From Flavobacterium lacustre (GTDB lineage: Bacteria; Bacteroidota; Bacteroidia; Flavobacteriales; Flavobacteriaceae): 64,000 bases of DNA. The stretch is from NCBI RefSeq assembly GCF_027474525.2, contig NZ_CP114882.2:186001-250000 (forward strand), in the 5' to 3' direction. Below, piece after piece: positions 1 to 6,120 of this stretch (position 1 is its first letter; each line of letters opens with the position of its first letter). The notes beneath the pieces are model-generated. The model saw only the letters and a program-made list of their open reading frames with translations, was not told the DNA's origin and made no database searches. The position numbers were made by a program, and so were the translations under genes.

Positions 1-199
1 CAAGAATCGCAACTGCAGGTAGGAGAATCGTAACTACAGGCACAAGAATCATAACTAAAGGTAGGAGAATCTTAACTGCAGGCTCGAGAATCATAACTAC
101 AGGTAGGAGAATCGTAACTGCAGGCACAAGAATCATAACTAAAGGTAGGAGAATCGTAACTACAGGCACAAGAATCACAACTACAGGTAGGAGAATCGT
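1..199. repeat. 21-bp tandem repeat, about 9.5 copies
   Basis: Units of exactly 21 bp begin at 1, 22, 43 and so on to 190, with the core GAGAATCGTAACTACAGG. Two variants (opening CAAGAATC or GGAGAATC) mostly alternate, giving a 42-bp higher-order period. The first unit is at the window edge, so the array probably continues to the left. Read on the minus strand the repeat stays in frame and encodes a Cys/Ser/Tyr-rich 14-residue period (DSPTCSYDSCACSY). That frame opens at 311 and is closed at 72-74, where one base change makes a TAA in a unit that otherwise encodes Tyr. It may be a decayed or spurious reading frame; I do not call it a gene. Confidence 0.9.
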
Positions 200-203
200 G
201 GTT

Positions 204-376
204 TTGGGTTAGTCTACCCAATGCGCTAATGCTCTTATGTACGAAACGTTCTCGAAGAATTAAAGCTGGATCCATGATTTGTAGGAAAAAATGAATATAT
301 TTGAAAATCAATAAAGTCTGATGTCTATCAGACCTATCTACCCAAATAAGGGGTGATATGTCTGACTTTGTCAGAC
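204..376. other. Cluster of three short perfect hairpins
   Basis: There are three perfect small stems: 204-221 (TTGGGT, 6-nt loop, ACCCAA), 316-333 (GTCTGAT, 4-nt loop, ATCAGAC) and 360-376 (GTCTGAC, 3-nt loop, GTCAGAC). The second and third share the GTCTGA stem. They lie between the tandem repeat and the first attC-type core site at 387. Their role is unknown. They could be a terminator pair, a decayed REP-like element, or part of the left boundary of the cassette array. Confidence 0.5.
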
Positions 377-386
377 TTATTTACTA

Positions 387-395
387 GTTATATGC
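387..395 (+). repeat. Left-boundary core site (R'-like GTTATATGC)
   Basis: GTTATATGC fits the start of an attC/attI core site (GTT...). It is the exact reverse complement of GCATATAAC at 1123-1131, the R'' of the first cassette. No matching left half of an attC was found just upstream, so this may be an attI-like or secondary insertion site, or the remnant of an earlier attC. Confidence 0.6.
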
Positions 396-451
396 TACTT
401 GTGCCGAAATGACGCAGTTGAAAACATTCAGGAAATAACAATATTTGAAAA

Positions 452-943
452 ATGAAAAAACTAATTTCCGTAATAATTATAGTTTTATTAAGTAGTTGCG
501 AAAAGAAAAAAGAAAGTTGCTACACAAACTTTACTTATTCAAAAGGAAATATTAAAATGTTTTATAATTTAAAATTTAATTCATCTGATACAGTCTATTA
601 TTTAGATAAATATCCATTTGAACCAAAAGGTTTAAACTATTTCGTACTTGAAAAGAATGAAAAGAAAATATTAGATAGTTTAATATGTAAATTAAAATTT
701 CCTGTCAAAGATTCTGTCCTTATAAATAACGGAATACACGATGGAACAACAATTGCTTTCTCAATTGACAATAAAAGATTAATGCTTCACGGTCATAAAG
801 GTCCGAAAGAGTTTTGGAAATTTGAAGAGTGGATGAATTATTTGCTAAACCATAAACAATTAATACCAATTGAAAGGAAAGTAAAATTTGATAAGTTTGA
901 TAAAATGTTTCCAGGTCCTCCTCCTCCTATTGTAAAAGAATAA
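452..943 (+). CDS. Cassette 1: hypothetical lipoprotein
   Basis: This 163-residue protein has a short lipoprotein signal: MKKL, a hydrophobic stretch, then a LSSC lipobox around residue 16, so it is probably exported and lipid-anchored. The rest is hydrophilic with no domain I recognise. The C-terminus carries a proline run (PGPPPP). It shares the short motif EFWKF with the cassette 5 lipoprotein, perhaps by chance. The gene begins 64 nt after the cassette border at 387/388. About 180 bases of apparently non-coding DNA follow before its attC, unusually long for a cassette. Function unknown. Confidence 0.75.
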   Translation: MKKLISVIIIVLLSSCEKKKESCYTNFTYSKGNIKMFYNLKFNSSDTVYYLDKYPFEPKGLNYFVLEKNEKKILDSLICKLKFPVKDSVLINNGIHDGTTIAFSIDNKRLMLHGHKGPKEFWKFEEWMNYLLNHKQLIPIERKVKFDKFDKMFPGPPPPIVKE

Positions 944-1124
944 CGTTAATTGACCAATATTTGGATTCGCAGAAATATATAAAGCAGTAAAGCGAAAATT
1001 GAAATCTGCCAACAGAAATTGGAAAGTTGGAATCTAAAAAACAGAGACTTGAAAGTCAGAATACTCAACAGAAACTTGAAAAATTTTGTGGTTTAAATCG
1101 TAATTTAGAGCAAAAATAAGCAGC

Positions 1125-1249
1125 ATATAACAGCTGTTTCAATATACTTGCTGATTTAGTGGAATTACGTGCTGTTATCATAAATCCGTTCAACCAAAGC
1201 TACTCTGCTATCAAGGCAGCAAGCATCTTGAAGCAGCAGGACGTTATAG
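1125..1249 (+). repeat. attC-like site 1
   Basis: The R''-like end ATATAAC is at 1125-1131 and the R'-like end GTTATAG at 1243-1249. The arms AGCTGTTTCAA (1132-1142) and TTGAAGCAGCA (1229-1239) pair imperfectly, and CTTGCTG/CAGCAAG extends the stem. Total length is about 125 bp. Its R'' matches the opening bases of cassette 1 (387-395) exactly. Confidence 0.8.
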
Positions 1250-1264
1250 GCAATATTGACACAA

Positions 1265-1765
1265 ATGAATAAACAAGAACAAGATTTTATTTCTCTTTTA
1301 GTAATCATATTTTCTTTTGCGTATACTTTTTTCTATATGCTTAATGGGAAAGGAAATAGCCCTTTGAGTTTTAGGTACAATCAATTATTTGAGTGGAAAA
1401 GTCTAAAATATCATTTGCTTTTTGCTACAATATTTGCAATATTAGGTTTTGTAAGAATTGATTCTCTAACACTTGAAACATATTATTTTACACCAATCCT
1501 TTTTATAACTTCAACTTTAATGTGTAATTCAATCATTAAAGCTATTTACAACAGAAATATTTTAATGGAAGTGCCGAGTAGATTAGGTGATACATTTAGT
1601 AAAAATGCCAAATCTTTAGACAAGTTTTTTACGTTCATAATATTTTTAATTTCCCTGACTGTTCCTATAATTTTAAAAGCTCCGAAATTTAAAGAAATAA
1701 ATAATAGACATTTAACCGAAATAAAAAATACTGCCTATAACAGCCACTACAACGGATTTGGGTAA
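1265..1765 (+). CDS. Cassette 2: hypothetical membrane protein
   Basis: I place the start at ATG 1265 rather than the TTG at 1256, because the ATG is nearer the expected distance from the attC edge and opens a normal N-terminus (MNKQEQD). The product, about 166 residues, has roughly four hydrophobic segments (near residues 8-25, 50-65, 75-95 and 120-140), so it is probably an inner-membrane protein. The last nine or so codons (YNSHYNGFG, then TAA) lie inside the attC palindrome that follows, so the recombination site supplies the protein's tail. No family recognised. Confidence 0.7.
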   Translation: MNKQEQDFISLLVIIFSFAYTFFYMLNGKGNSPLSFRYNQLFEWKSLKYHLLFATIFAILGFVRIDSLTLETYYFTPILFITSTLMCNSIIKAIYNRNILMEVPSRLGDTFSKNAKSLDKFFTFIIFLISLTVPIILKAPKFKEINNRHLTEIKNTAYNSHYNGFG

Positions 1766-1866
1766 TAGGTTTAATGGGAAAATGGTTTTGTCTTTGGAAA
1801 TTTAGGCATAACCGAAAGATTACGCATTTTTAATCCCAAACCCGCTGTAGTGCCAGAACGTTGTGT
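1735..1866 (+). repeat. attC-like site 2
   Basis: R'' CTATAAC is at 1735-1741 and R' GTTGTGT at 1860-1866. The arm CACTACAACGGATTTGGG (from 1745) pairs with CCCAAACCCGCTGTAGTG just before CCAGAACGTT. TGCCTATAAC at 1732-1741 is the exact reverse complement of GTTATAGGCA at 1243-1252, which opens the same cassette. The site overlaps the end of the cassette 2 gene. Confidence 0.88.
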
Positions 1867-1915
1867 GCAAGCCTCACCGAACAAGACGTAATAAAAACAT
1901 ATAAAACGCAATATA

Positions 1916-2266
1916 ATGACTGGTGAATATCCTAATTTTAAAGACATTAAAGTTCATTGGACAAAATTTCATACTTTAATTGTGATGGTAATAACTTTCA
2001 GTGTAATTCTGTTTTTAATAAATCAAGCTAAATCAAAACCAATCACACTTACACAATATCTAAATGTCGCAGGATTATATTTAGATTTTTGGGGAGTTAT
2101 AATTGCTTCCTTAAAAACACCATATTATGGAGCTTTTTTCGATGCTGGAAAAATTGAAATTGAACGTCAAAAAGTGGAAAGCAAATACCTTAACATAGGG
2201 ATGATTTTAATTTTCATTGGAATGCTTTTACAAGTTTTGAGTACACTAAATAATTTTTTGACATAA
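1916..2266 (+). CDS. Cassette 3, gene 1: small membrane protein
   Basis: This 116-residue protein has about three hydrophobic segments (near residues 20-37, 48-66 and 92-112) and no recognised family. ATG 1916 lies 55 nt after the cassette edge at 1861. The next gene follows after 29 bases without an attC between them, so the two travel as one cassette. Function unknown; a membrane partner for the soluble protein encoded next is possible but unproven. Confidence 0.7.
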   Translation: MTGEYPNFKDIKVHWTKFHTLIVMVITFSVILFLINQAKSKPITLTQYLNVAGLYLDFWGVIIASLKTPYYGAFFDAGKIEIERQKVESKYLNIGMILIFIGMLLQVLSTLNNFLT

Positions 2267-2295
2267 ATACAAATATTTAATAAAACCTAATCAAA

Positions 2296-2880
2296 ATGGA
2301 AACCCTAAATATATTACTAGAAGCCATTAATACTGGCGAAGTATTGGATATAAAATATAATGGAGGTAGTCAACCTGGAGCTTTAAGAGAAATAGCCCCA
2401 ATTAGCATTTCAAATGGCAAAGTCAGTGCAAGGTGTTTAACCTCAAATTCAACAAAGACTTTCGATATAAATAAAATCGAAATATCTAAGAATTTCAACA
2501 GTGAAAATGAAGTTTGGAAAAAAGATTATATAAAAACTTTTAAGTACCAAAATTTAGATGATTTTTTTAATGCAGAATTTAATGAATTATTGAAATTAGG
2601 TTGGCATATTGAGCATACAAAAGAAAAAACATTATCACTCCATAAAATCTACAAAAATGGAAAAATAATGAAACGAAAAGAAGTTTCGTTAGAATTTGAA
2701 AAATTCGCATATGATTTTGTTGTTAACCCAGAAACAGCCGAAATAACCTGCGAAAATGAAAGAGTTAGGGAAAGACCTTGGATTGTAAGAGCCGAAAAAC
2801 ATAAAACAAATACATACGCAAATTTTGATAAAGCTCTAGAAATTTTTTTAAATTATGCTGAAAAATTAGCTACAATATAA
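2296..2880 (+). CDS. Cassette 3, gene 2: WYL-like N-terminal domain protein
   Basis: This 194-residue protein appears cytosolic. Residues 1-65 resemble a WYL-type Sm/SH3-like fold: a short helix (LLEAINTGEVLDIKYNGG), then ALREIAPISI, SARCLTSN and KTFDINKIEI, matching the usual pattern of a Y-containing strand, an R-x-I-x-P step and a final F-x-(I/L)-x-x-I strand. WYL domains are known as ligand-sensing modules in regulators of defence and stress genes. No DNA-binding HTH is evident. The C-terminal 120 residues are unrecognised. The family assignment comes from pattern memory and needs a profile search. Confidence 0.6.
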   Translation: METLNILLEAINTGEVLDIKYNGGSQPGALREIAPISISNGKVSARCLTSNSTKTFDINKIEISKNFNSENEVWKKDYIKTFKYQNLDDFFNAEFNELLKLGWHIEHTKEKTLSLHKIYKNGKIMKRKEVSLEFEKFAYDFVVNPETAEITCENERVRERPWIVRAEKHKTNTYANFDKALEIFLNYAEKLATI

Positions 2881-2900
2881 AGAGTAGTAAAAAGGCCAGC

Positions 2901-3059
2901 ACACAACAGCCGTTACACGAGATTTGGGTATTAGGCTTAATTTGAAAATGGTTTTATATTTGGGAGATTTGCTTCGCCTGTTCGCTATCGCTCGGGTGGT
3001 AAATCCGAGAATAGGGCTTAATTTAGTCCCAAACCCGCTGTATTACCAGGACGTTAGCG
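2901..3059 (+). repeat. attC-like site 3
   Basis: R'' ACACAAC is at 2901-2907 and R' GTTAGCG at 3053-3059. The arm GTTACACGAGATTTGGG pairs with CCCAAACCCGCTGTATTAC. GCACACAAC at 2899-2907 is the exact reverse complement of GTTGTGTGC at 1860-1868. Its interior resembles site 2 (GATTTGGGTA, GAAAATGGTTTT), so sites 2, 3 and 5 form a family. At about 159 bp it is long for an attC. A 67-codon frame across it is a shadow. Confidence 0.88.
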
Positions 3060-3083
3060 ATAATTATATTGAAAACCGTAAAT

Positions 3084-3980
3084 ATGAAAATTTATACATT
3101 GATTTTAGTTTCACTTTTTATAGTTAGCTGTAACATTAAAAAGCAAAATAATAAACATATTGAACATTCTGAAAAGTTATATCCAACTGTAAGTTATCTT
3201 GACCTAAAATTGGACGAATCGGGAAATTTACCCGAAAATCCATATATATTAGAATTTGAAAATGGAAAGAAAAAAATCGTCTTTTGTGGTGTAAACCATT
3301 TGACCGACAATAGCGATATTACTAATCCAATGTTTGGGAAAATTGAAAAAAAATTTTTTGATATTTCTCCAAATATTTCCATAAATGAAGGCGGCGACAT
3401 TTCCAAAAAAGTATACAAATCCAAACGAGAAGCATTATTAAAAGATGGCGAAATTGGGTTACTAAAAATAATATCTGATAGTTTAAAAATAAAAACTATT
3501 GATGGCGACATTAAAGCCAACTTAGAATTTAAAGAATTGCTAAAATATTATTCAAAAGGTGAATTTTTAGCTTACATAGTTACTGAAAGATTTATGTGGT
3601 CTTTAAAAGGAGAACGTATTAAAGACCAAAAAGAAATTGACACAAGATATTCTCAATTTATTCAAAACTATATAATGAAATTTGGAGAAGTTAAATTGAA
3701 TACGAAAGAGCAAACTCTTGATTTTTATAAAGCTAATTATGAAATGCTTCTAAATAGGAAATTTAATCTTGAAGAACTTGAGCCAACAAATCCTTTCGAT
3801 CCGATTGGAAAATTTCAAGAAATTGGCAGAAAATCAAAAGAAATTAGAGATCAATATTTGCTAAAAACGATTGACAATTTATTAGATACGAACGATAAAG
3901 TATTTATTGTTTTTGGTGGTTGGCATTTATTAACCTGCGAACCTGGATTAAAGCAAATAATTAATCGTAAACGAGAATAA
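3084..3980 (+). CDS. Cassette 4: TraB/GumN-like lipoprotein
   Basis: I choose ATG 3084 over the TTG at 3069, because it gives a clean lipoprotein signal (MKIYTLILVSLFIVSCN; lipobox IVSC). The product is about 298 residues. After the signal, FCGVNHLTDNSDI followed by SINEGG resembles the N-terminal G-x-x-H and E-G-G region of TraB/GumN (EreA/ChaN-like) proteins. The C-terminal VFIVFGGWHLL resembles their conserved G-x-x-H-L strand. These are putative metal-dependent or hydrolase-like folds of poorly known function. The gene starts 30 nt after its cassette edge. Fold assignment is by motif resemblance only. Confidence 0.65.
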   Translation: MKIYTLILVSLFIVSCNIKKQNNKHIEHSEKLYPTVSYLDLKLDESGNLPENPYILEFENGKKKIVFCGVNHLTDNSDITNPMFGKIEKKFFDISPNISINEGGDISKKVYKSKREALLKDGEIGLLKIISDSLKIKTIDGDIKANLEFKELLKYYSKGEFLAYIVTERFMWSLKGERIKDQKEIDTRYSQFIQNYIMKFGEVKLNTKEQTLDFYKANYEMLLNRKFNLEELEPTNPFDPIGKFQEIGRKSKEIRDQYLLKTIDNLLDTNDKVFIVFGGWHLLTCEPGLKQIINRKRE

Positions 3981-3984
3981 CTAT

Positions 3985-4102
3985 CGCTAACCGCAGTTAC
4001 CCGAAATTGCTGTTGTTCATCTTTTTTTCCTATTTTCGTTTTCGGTAATGGAGAAAACTCGGTTACCAAGCCGCAACTTCGGGTAGCAGCCAAACGTTAG
4101 GT
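3985..4102 (+). repeat. attC-like site 4
   Basis: R'' CGCTAAC is at 3985-3991 and R' GTTAGGT at 4096-4102. The arm TTACCCGAAATTGC pairs with GCAACTTCGGGTAGC. TATCGCTAAC at 3982-3991 is the exact reverse complement of GTTAGCGATA at 3053-3062, the first bases of the same cassette. Its arm sequence differs from sites 2, 3 and 5, while the overall architecture is the same. Confidence 0.88.
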
Positions 4103-4122
4103 ATCATTTAACCACAAAACGA

Positions 4123-4635
4123 ATGAAAAAAGGATTTTACATTATAATTTCAATTTTGTTTTTGAATTGTAGCGAAATTTCAAAATCAGACAAACGGGAT
4201 TTTGAAAAAGTAAAAATTAGTAATGAAATGTTTACTCCATATTCTCAATTTGAAAACTTATTTATTTGCAAAGATAGTATCGAAGATTTTGATACTGGAT
4301 ATTCGAAAATTGAACTAAATCAAGAGAATATTCAAATATTAAACTCTAAAAATGATGGTTACGAATCAACGCAAATTGAAATTATAATTGACAAAAACTT
4401 AAAAATTGAGACTGTTAAATATTCGTATAGCGACGATGTGGAAGATGGTTCAAAAACAGAATATGAGGTAATTGACGCTAAAATCAATATGAACAAAAAT
4501 CCATTTGAACAAAATTCAAAACAAATTACCGCGTATTATTTATTAAGAATTAGAGAAACAAATATTCCGAGCGAATTTTGGAAATTCAAAAAAGAAACTG
4601 AATATTATTTCAAAGGAAAAATTGAATGTAAATAA
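4123..4635 (+). CDS. Cassette 5: hypothetical lipoprotein
   Basis: This 170-residue protein has a short export signal (MKKGFYIIISILFLNC) ending in a lipobox-like FLNC, so it is probably a lipoprotein. The mature part is acidic and Asn/Lys/Ile-rich with no recognised domain. Near the end, EFWKFKKETEYYF resembles the EFWKFEEW of the cassette 1 protein. The ATG is 26 nt after the cassette edge. The stop is directly in front of the next attC. Function unknown. Confidence 0.72.
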   Translation: MKKGFYIIISILFLNCSEISKSDKRDFEKVKISNEMFTPYSQFENLFICKDSIEDFDTGYSKIELNQENIQILNSKNDGYESTQIEIIIDKNLKIETVKYSYSDDVEDGSKTEYEVIDAKINMNKNPFEQNSKQITAYYLLRIRETNIPSEFWKFKKETEYYFKGKIECK

Positions 4636-4640
4636 ACGAT

Positions 4641-4724
4641 ACATAACAACTACAACTGATTTGGCAAATATGAGAATAGAGCTTAATTTAGTGCCAAAAC
4701 CGCTGTAGTAGCGAAACGTTGGCA
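4641..4724 (+). repeat. attC-like site 5
   Basis: R'' ACATAAC is at 4641-4647 and R' GTTGGCA at 4718-4724. The arm CTACAACTGATTTGGCA pairs with TGCCAAAACCGCTGTAG. GATACATAAC at 4638-4647 matches the reverse complement of GTTAGGTATC (4096-4105) at 9 of 10 positions. At 84 bp it is the shortest site, and it keeps the GCTTAATTTAGT(N)CCAAA block of site 3. Confidence 0.86.
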
Positions 4725-4767
4725 ATACTAGACTACAAGACTGTAAAAGAACCAAAAACATAAGAAA

Positions 4768-5358
4768 ATGAATAAACTAAAATACATTCTTATCTGCTTT
4801 ACAATTACACTTCAAAGTTGTAACGGACAAACTACACCCAAAAAAGAAATTTACAATCAAGACTTTAAGTGGACAATTACGATACCTGAAAACTTTCAAA
4901 ATGTTAGTGCAGAAGAATGGGCAATAATGCAAAATAAAGGTGCTGATGCAATCGAAAAAACTTACGAAGCAGAAGTTATTAATCAAGCAAATACAATCTT
5001 TGTATTTAAAAGTGACCAGTTAAATTATTTTGAGTCTAACTATCAACCTTTTGACATATCAACTGACGGTGATTATTTAGAATCTTGTAAAAATGTAAAC
5101 GACATTTTATACGAAACATTTAAAACTCAAATGCCTGACATTAAAATTGACACAACAAAAATGGTTGAAAAAATTGATAATTTAGAATTTCAGACTTTTA
5201 AAATGAAAATTGAGTATCCGAATAAGATGGTTTTGAATGTATTAATGTATAGTAGACTTTTCGACAAAAAAGAATTTACAGTTAATATTATGTATTTGGA
5301 TAATAAAAAAGGTCAATTAATGCTTGAAGCTTGGAAAAAATCTAAATTCACTAAATAA
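4768..5358 (+). CDS. Cassette 6: hypothetical lipoprotein
   Basis: This 196-residue protein opens with MNKLKYILICFTITLQSC, a lipoprotein signal with lipobox LQSC. The mature chain looks like a small soluble envelope domain (FKWTITIPENFQ early, then acidic segments), but I recognise no family. Similar single-domain secreted proteins are common and uncharacterised in Flavobacteriaceae. The ATG lies 49 nt after the cassette edge. The stop is 16 bases before the next R''-like sequence. Confidence 0.72.
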   Translation: MNKLKYILICFTITLQSCNGQTTPKKEIYNQDFKWTITIPENFQNVSAEEWAIMQNKGADAIEKTYEAEVINQANTIFVFKSDQLNYFESNYQPFDISTDGDYLESCKNVNDILYETFKTQMPDIKIDTTKMVEKIDNLEFQTFKMKIEYPNKMVLNVLMYSRLFDKKEFTVNIMYLDNKKGQLMLEAWKKSKFTK

Positions 5359-5374
5359 TAAAAATGAGTACTGC

Positions 5375-5510
5375 CACTAACAGGTGTTTGACAAGATTTG
5401 GAATTTTGTGACAAATTCACGTTTCGCAAGAAATTTTATCCTAGCCGAAAGAACCCGGTTATGAAGTTCGCAACCACGCCAAGCGGAGAGACGCCAAAGG
5501 CAAGTTTAAA
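5375..5510 (+). repeat. attC-like site 6 (degenerate)
   Basis: R'' CACTAAC at 5375-5381 is clear, and GTACTGCCACTAAC resembles the reverse complement of the cassette 6 opening GTTGGCAATAC with a 2-3-nt difference. The right end is uncertain: GTTTAAA at 5504-5510 gives a weak stem (GTTTGAC with GCCAAAGGC), while GTTATGA at 5458-5464 is an alternative. The stem is poorly conserved, suggesting decay or a diverged class. Confidence 0.45.
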
Positions 5511-5519
5511 CGAATCAAT

Positions 5520-5963
5520 ATGAAAGAATATCTTTTTAAAAATGCAACAATCACATTTATAATTATGAATGTTTGGACATTATTTTTATTCTTCAATTAT
5601 CTACTTGAAGAACCCGGTTTATTTCGTGGATTAGGGACTTTAGGATTATACATATATAGCTTGGTTTTTGGAATTTTAATTGGAATAATAACATTGCTTT
5701 TAAGAATTTTAATATTTAGAAAAGCTAAAAGTGAAAAACTTAAAACCAATTTTTTCTATCTTTTTGCTGGAGTGTTTAATTTGACTCTTTTTATTACTTG
5801 GTTAACTTTAGTGTTATTAAAAATTCTTGAAGTACGTCAAGGAGAAATTCAAAATGCTGCAATTTGTAATGGTATTTTGTCCTTATTACTATTAGCTGAC
5901 TTGTTTATAGTAAAAGGAATAACTAAACCCGAAAGGAATATGGAAACCAAAGCTATTGAATAA
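5520..5963 (+). CDS. Cassette 7: hypothetical membrane protein
   Basis: This 147-residue protein has four likely membrane spans (near residues 10-28, 40-65, 80-103 and 113-132), each rich in Leu/Ile/Phe, and a charged tail. No family recognised. The ATG lies 15 nt after the proposed cassette edge at 5505. Downstream, CAATAAC (5974-5980) or TTAAAAC (5983-5989) may be the start of a truncated last attC before the chromosomal terminator at 6055. Role unknown. Confidence 0.68.
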   Translation: MKEYLFKNATITFIIMNVWTLFLFFNYLLEEPGLFRGLGTLGLYIYSLVFGILIGIITLLLRILIFRKAKSEKLKTNFFYLFAGVFNLTLFITWLTLVLLKILEVRQGEIQNAAICNGILSLLLLADLFIVKGITKPERNMETKAIE

Positions 5964-6054
5964 AAATCCGCTGCAATAACCCTTAAAACTGAGCTGTATT
6001 GTTCATTAGAAAAAAGAAATAGAATTTTTGTAAAAACGTTTCTGTTTACAACAT

Positions 6055-6092
6055 AAAAAAAAGTGTAAGAACTGAATCTTACACTTTTTTTT
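6055..6092. terminator. Bidirectional terminator between array and guaB
   Basis: AAGTGTAAGA, a six-base loop (ACTGAA) and TCTTACACTT form a perfect 10-bp stem flanked by A-runs and T-runs, so it can end transcription from either side. It separates the last cassette from the convergent guaB gene. Confidence 0.85.
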
Positions 6093-6120
6093 ATTTTAGA
6101 CCTGCCCTTTCGGACTGATT

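Larger units (their letters stand above)
387..5990 (+). mobile_element. Integron-type gene cassette array without visible integrase (CALIN)
   Basis: Seven consecutive + strand units, each with one or two small genes, are separated by palindromic attC-like sites. Approximate cassette borders, taken at the G^TT cleavage point, are 388-1243, 1244-1860, 1861-3053, 3054-4096, 4097-4718, 4719-5504 and 5505 to about 5990. Each gene starts 15-64 nt after its cassette border, with no room for its own promoter, which is typical of cassettes. The R'' end of a cassette is the reverse complement of that cassette's own first bases; for example GTTATAGGCA at 1243 and TGCCTATAAC at 1732. No integron integrase is present in the window; one could lie left of position 1. 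The layout is seen directly. The name CALIN is inferred from known attC architecture. Confidence 0.85.

Noticed and set aside
1..199. CRISPR array
   Set aside because: The units are contiguous 21-bp repeats with no spacers, and the variation is gradual.
72..311. A real minus-strand gene
   Set aside because: The frame is mostly a DNA repeat, is stopped inside it, and has no recognisable N-terminus or domain. I kept it as an observation.
944..1124. A coiled-coil peptide in the 3' part of cassette 1
   Set aside because: One frame reads Gln/Glu/Leu-rich to a TAA, but it has no plausible start; only an internal TTG is available.
2924..3127. A 67-residue protein
   Set aside because: It runs across the attC 3 palindrome and into the next gene; no signal or domain.
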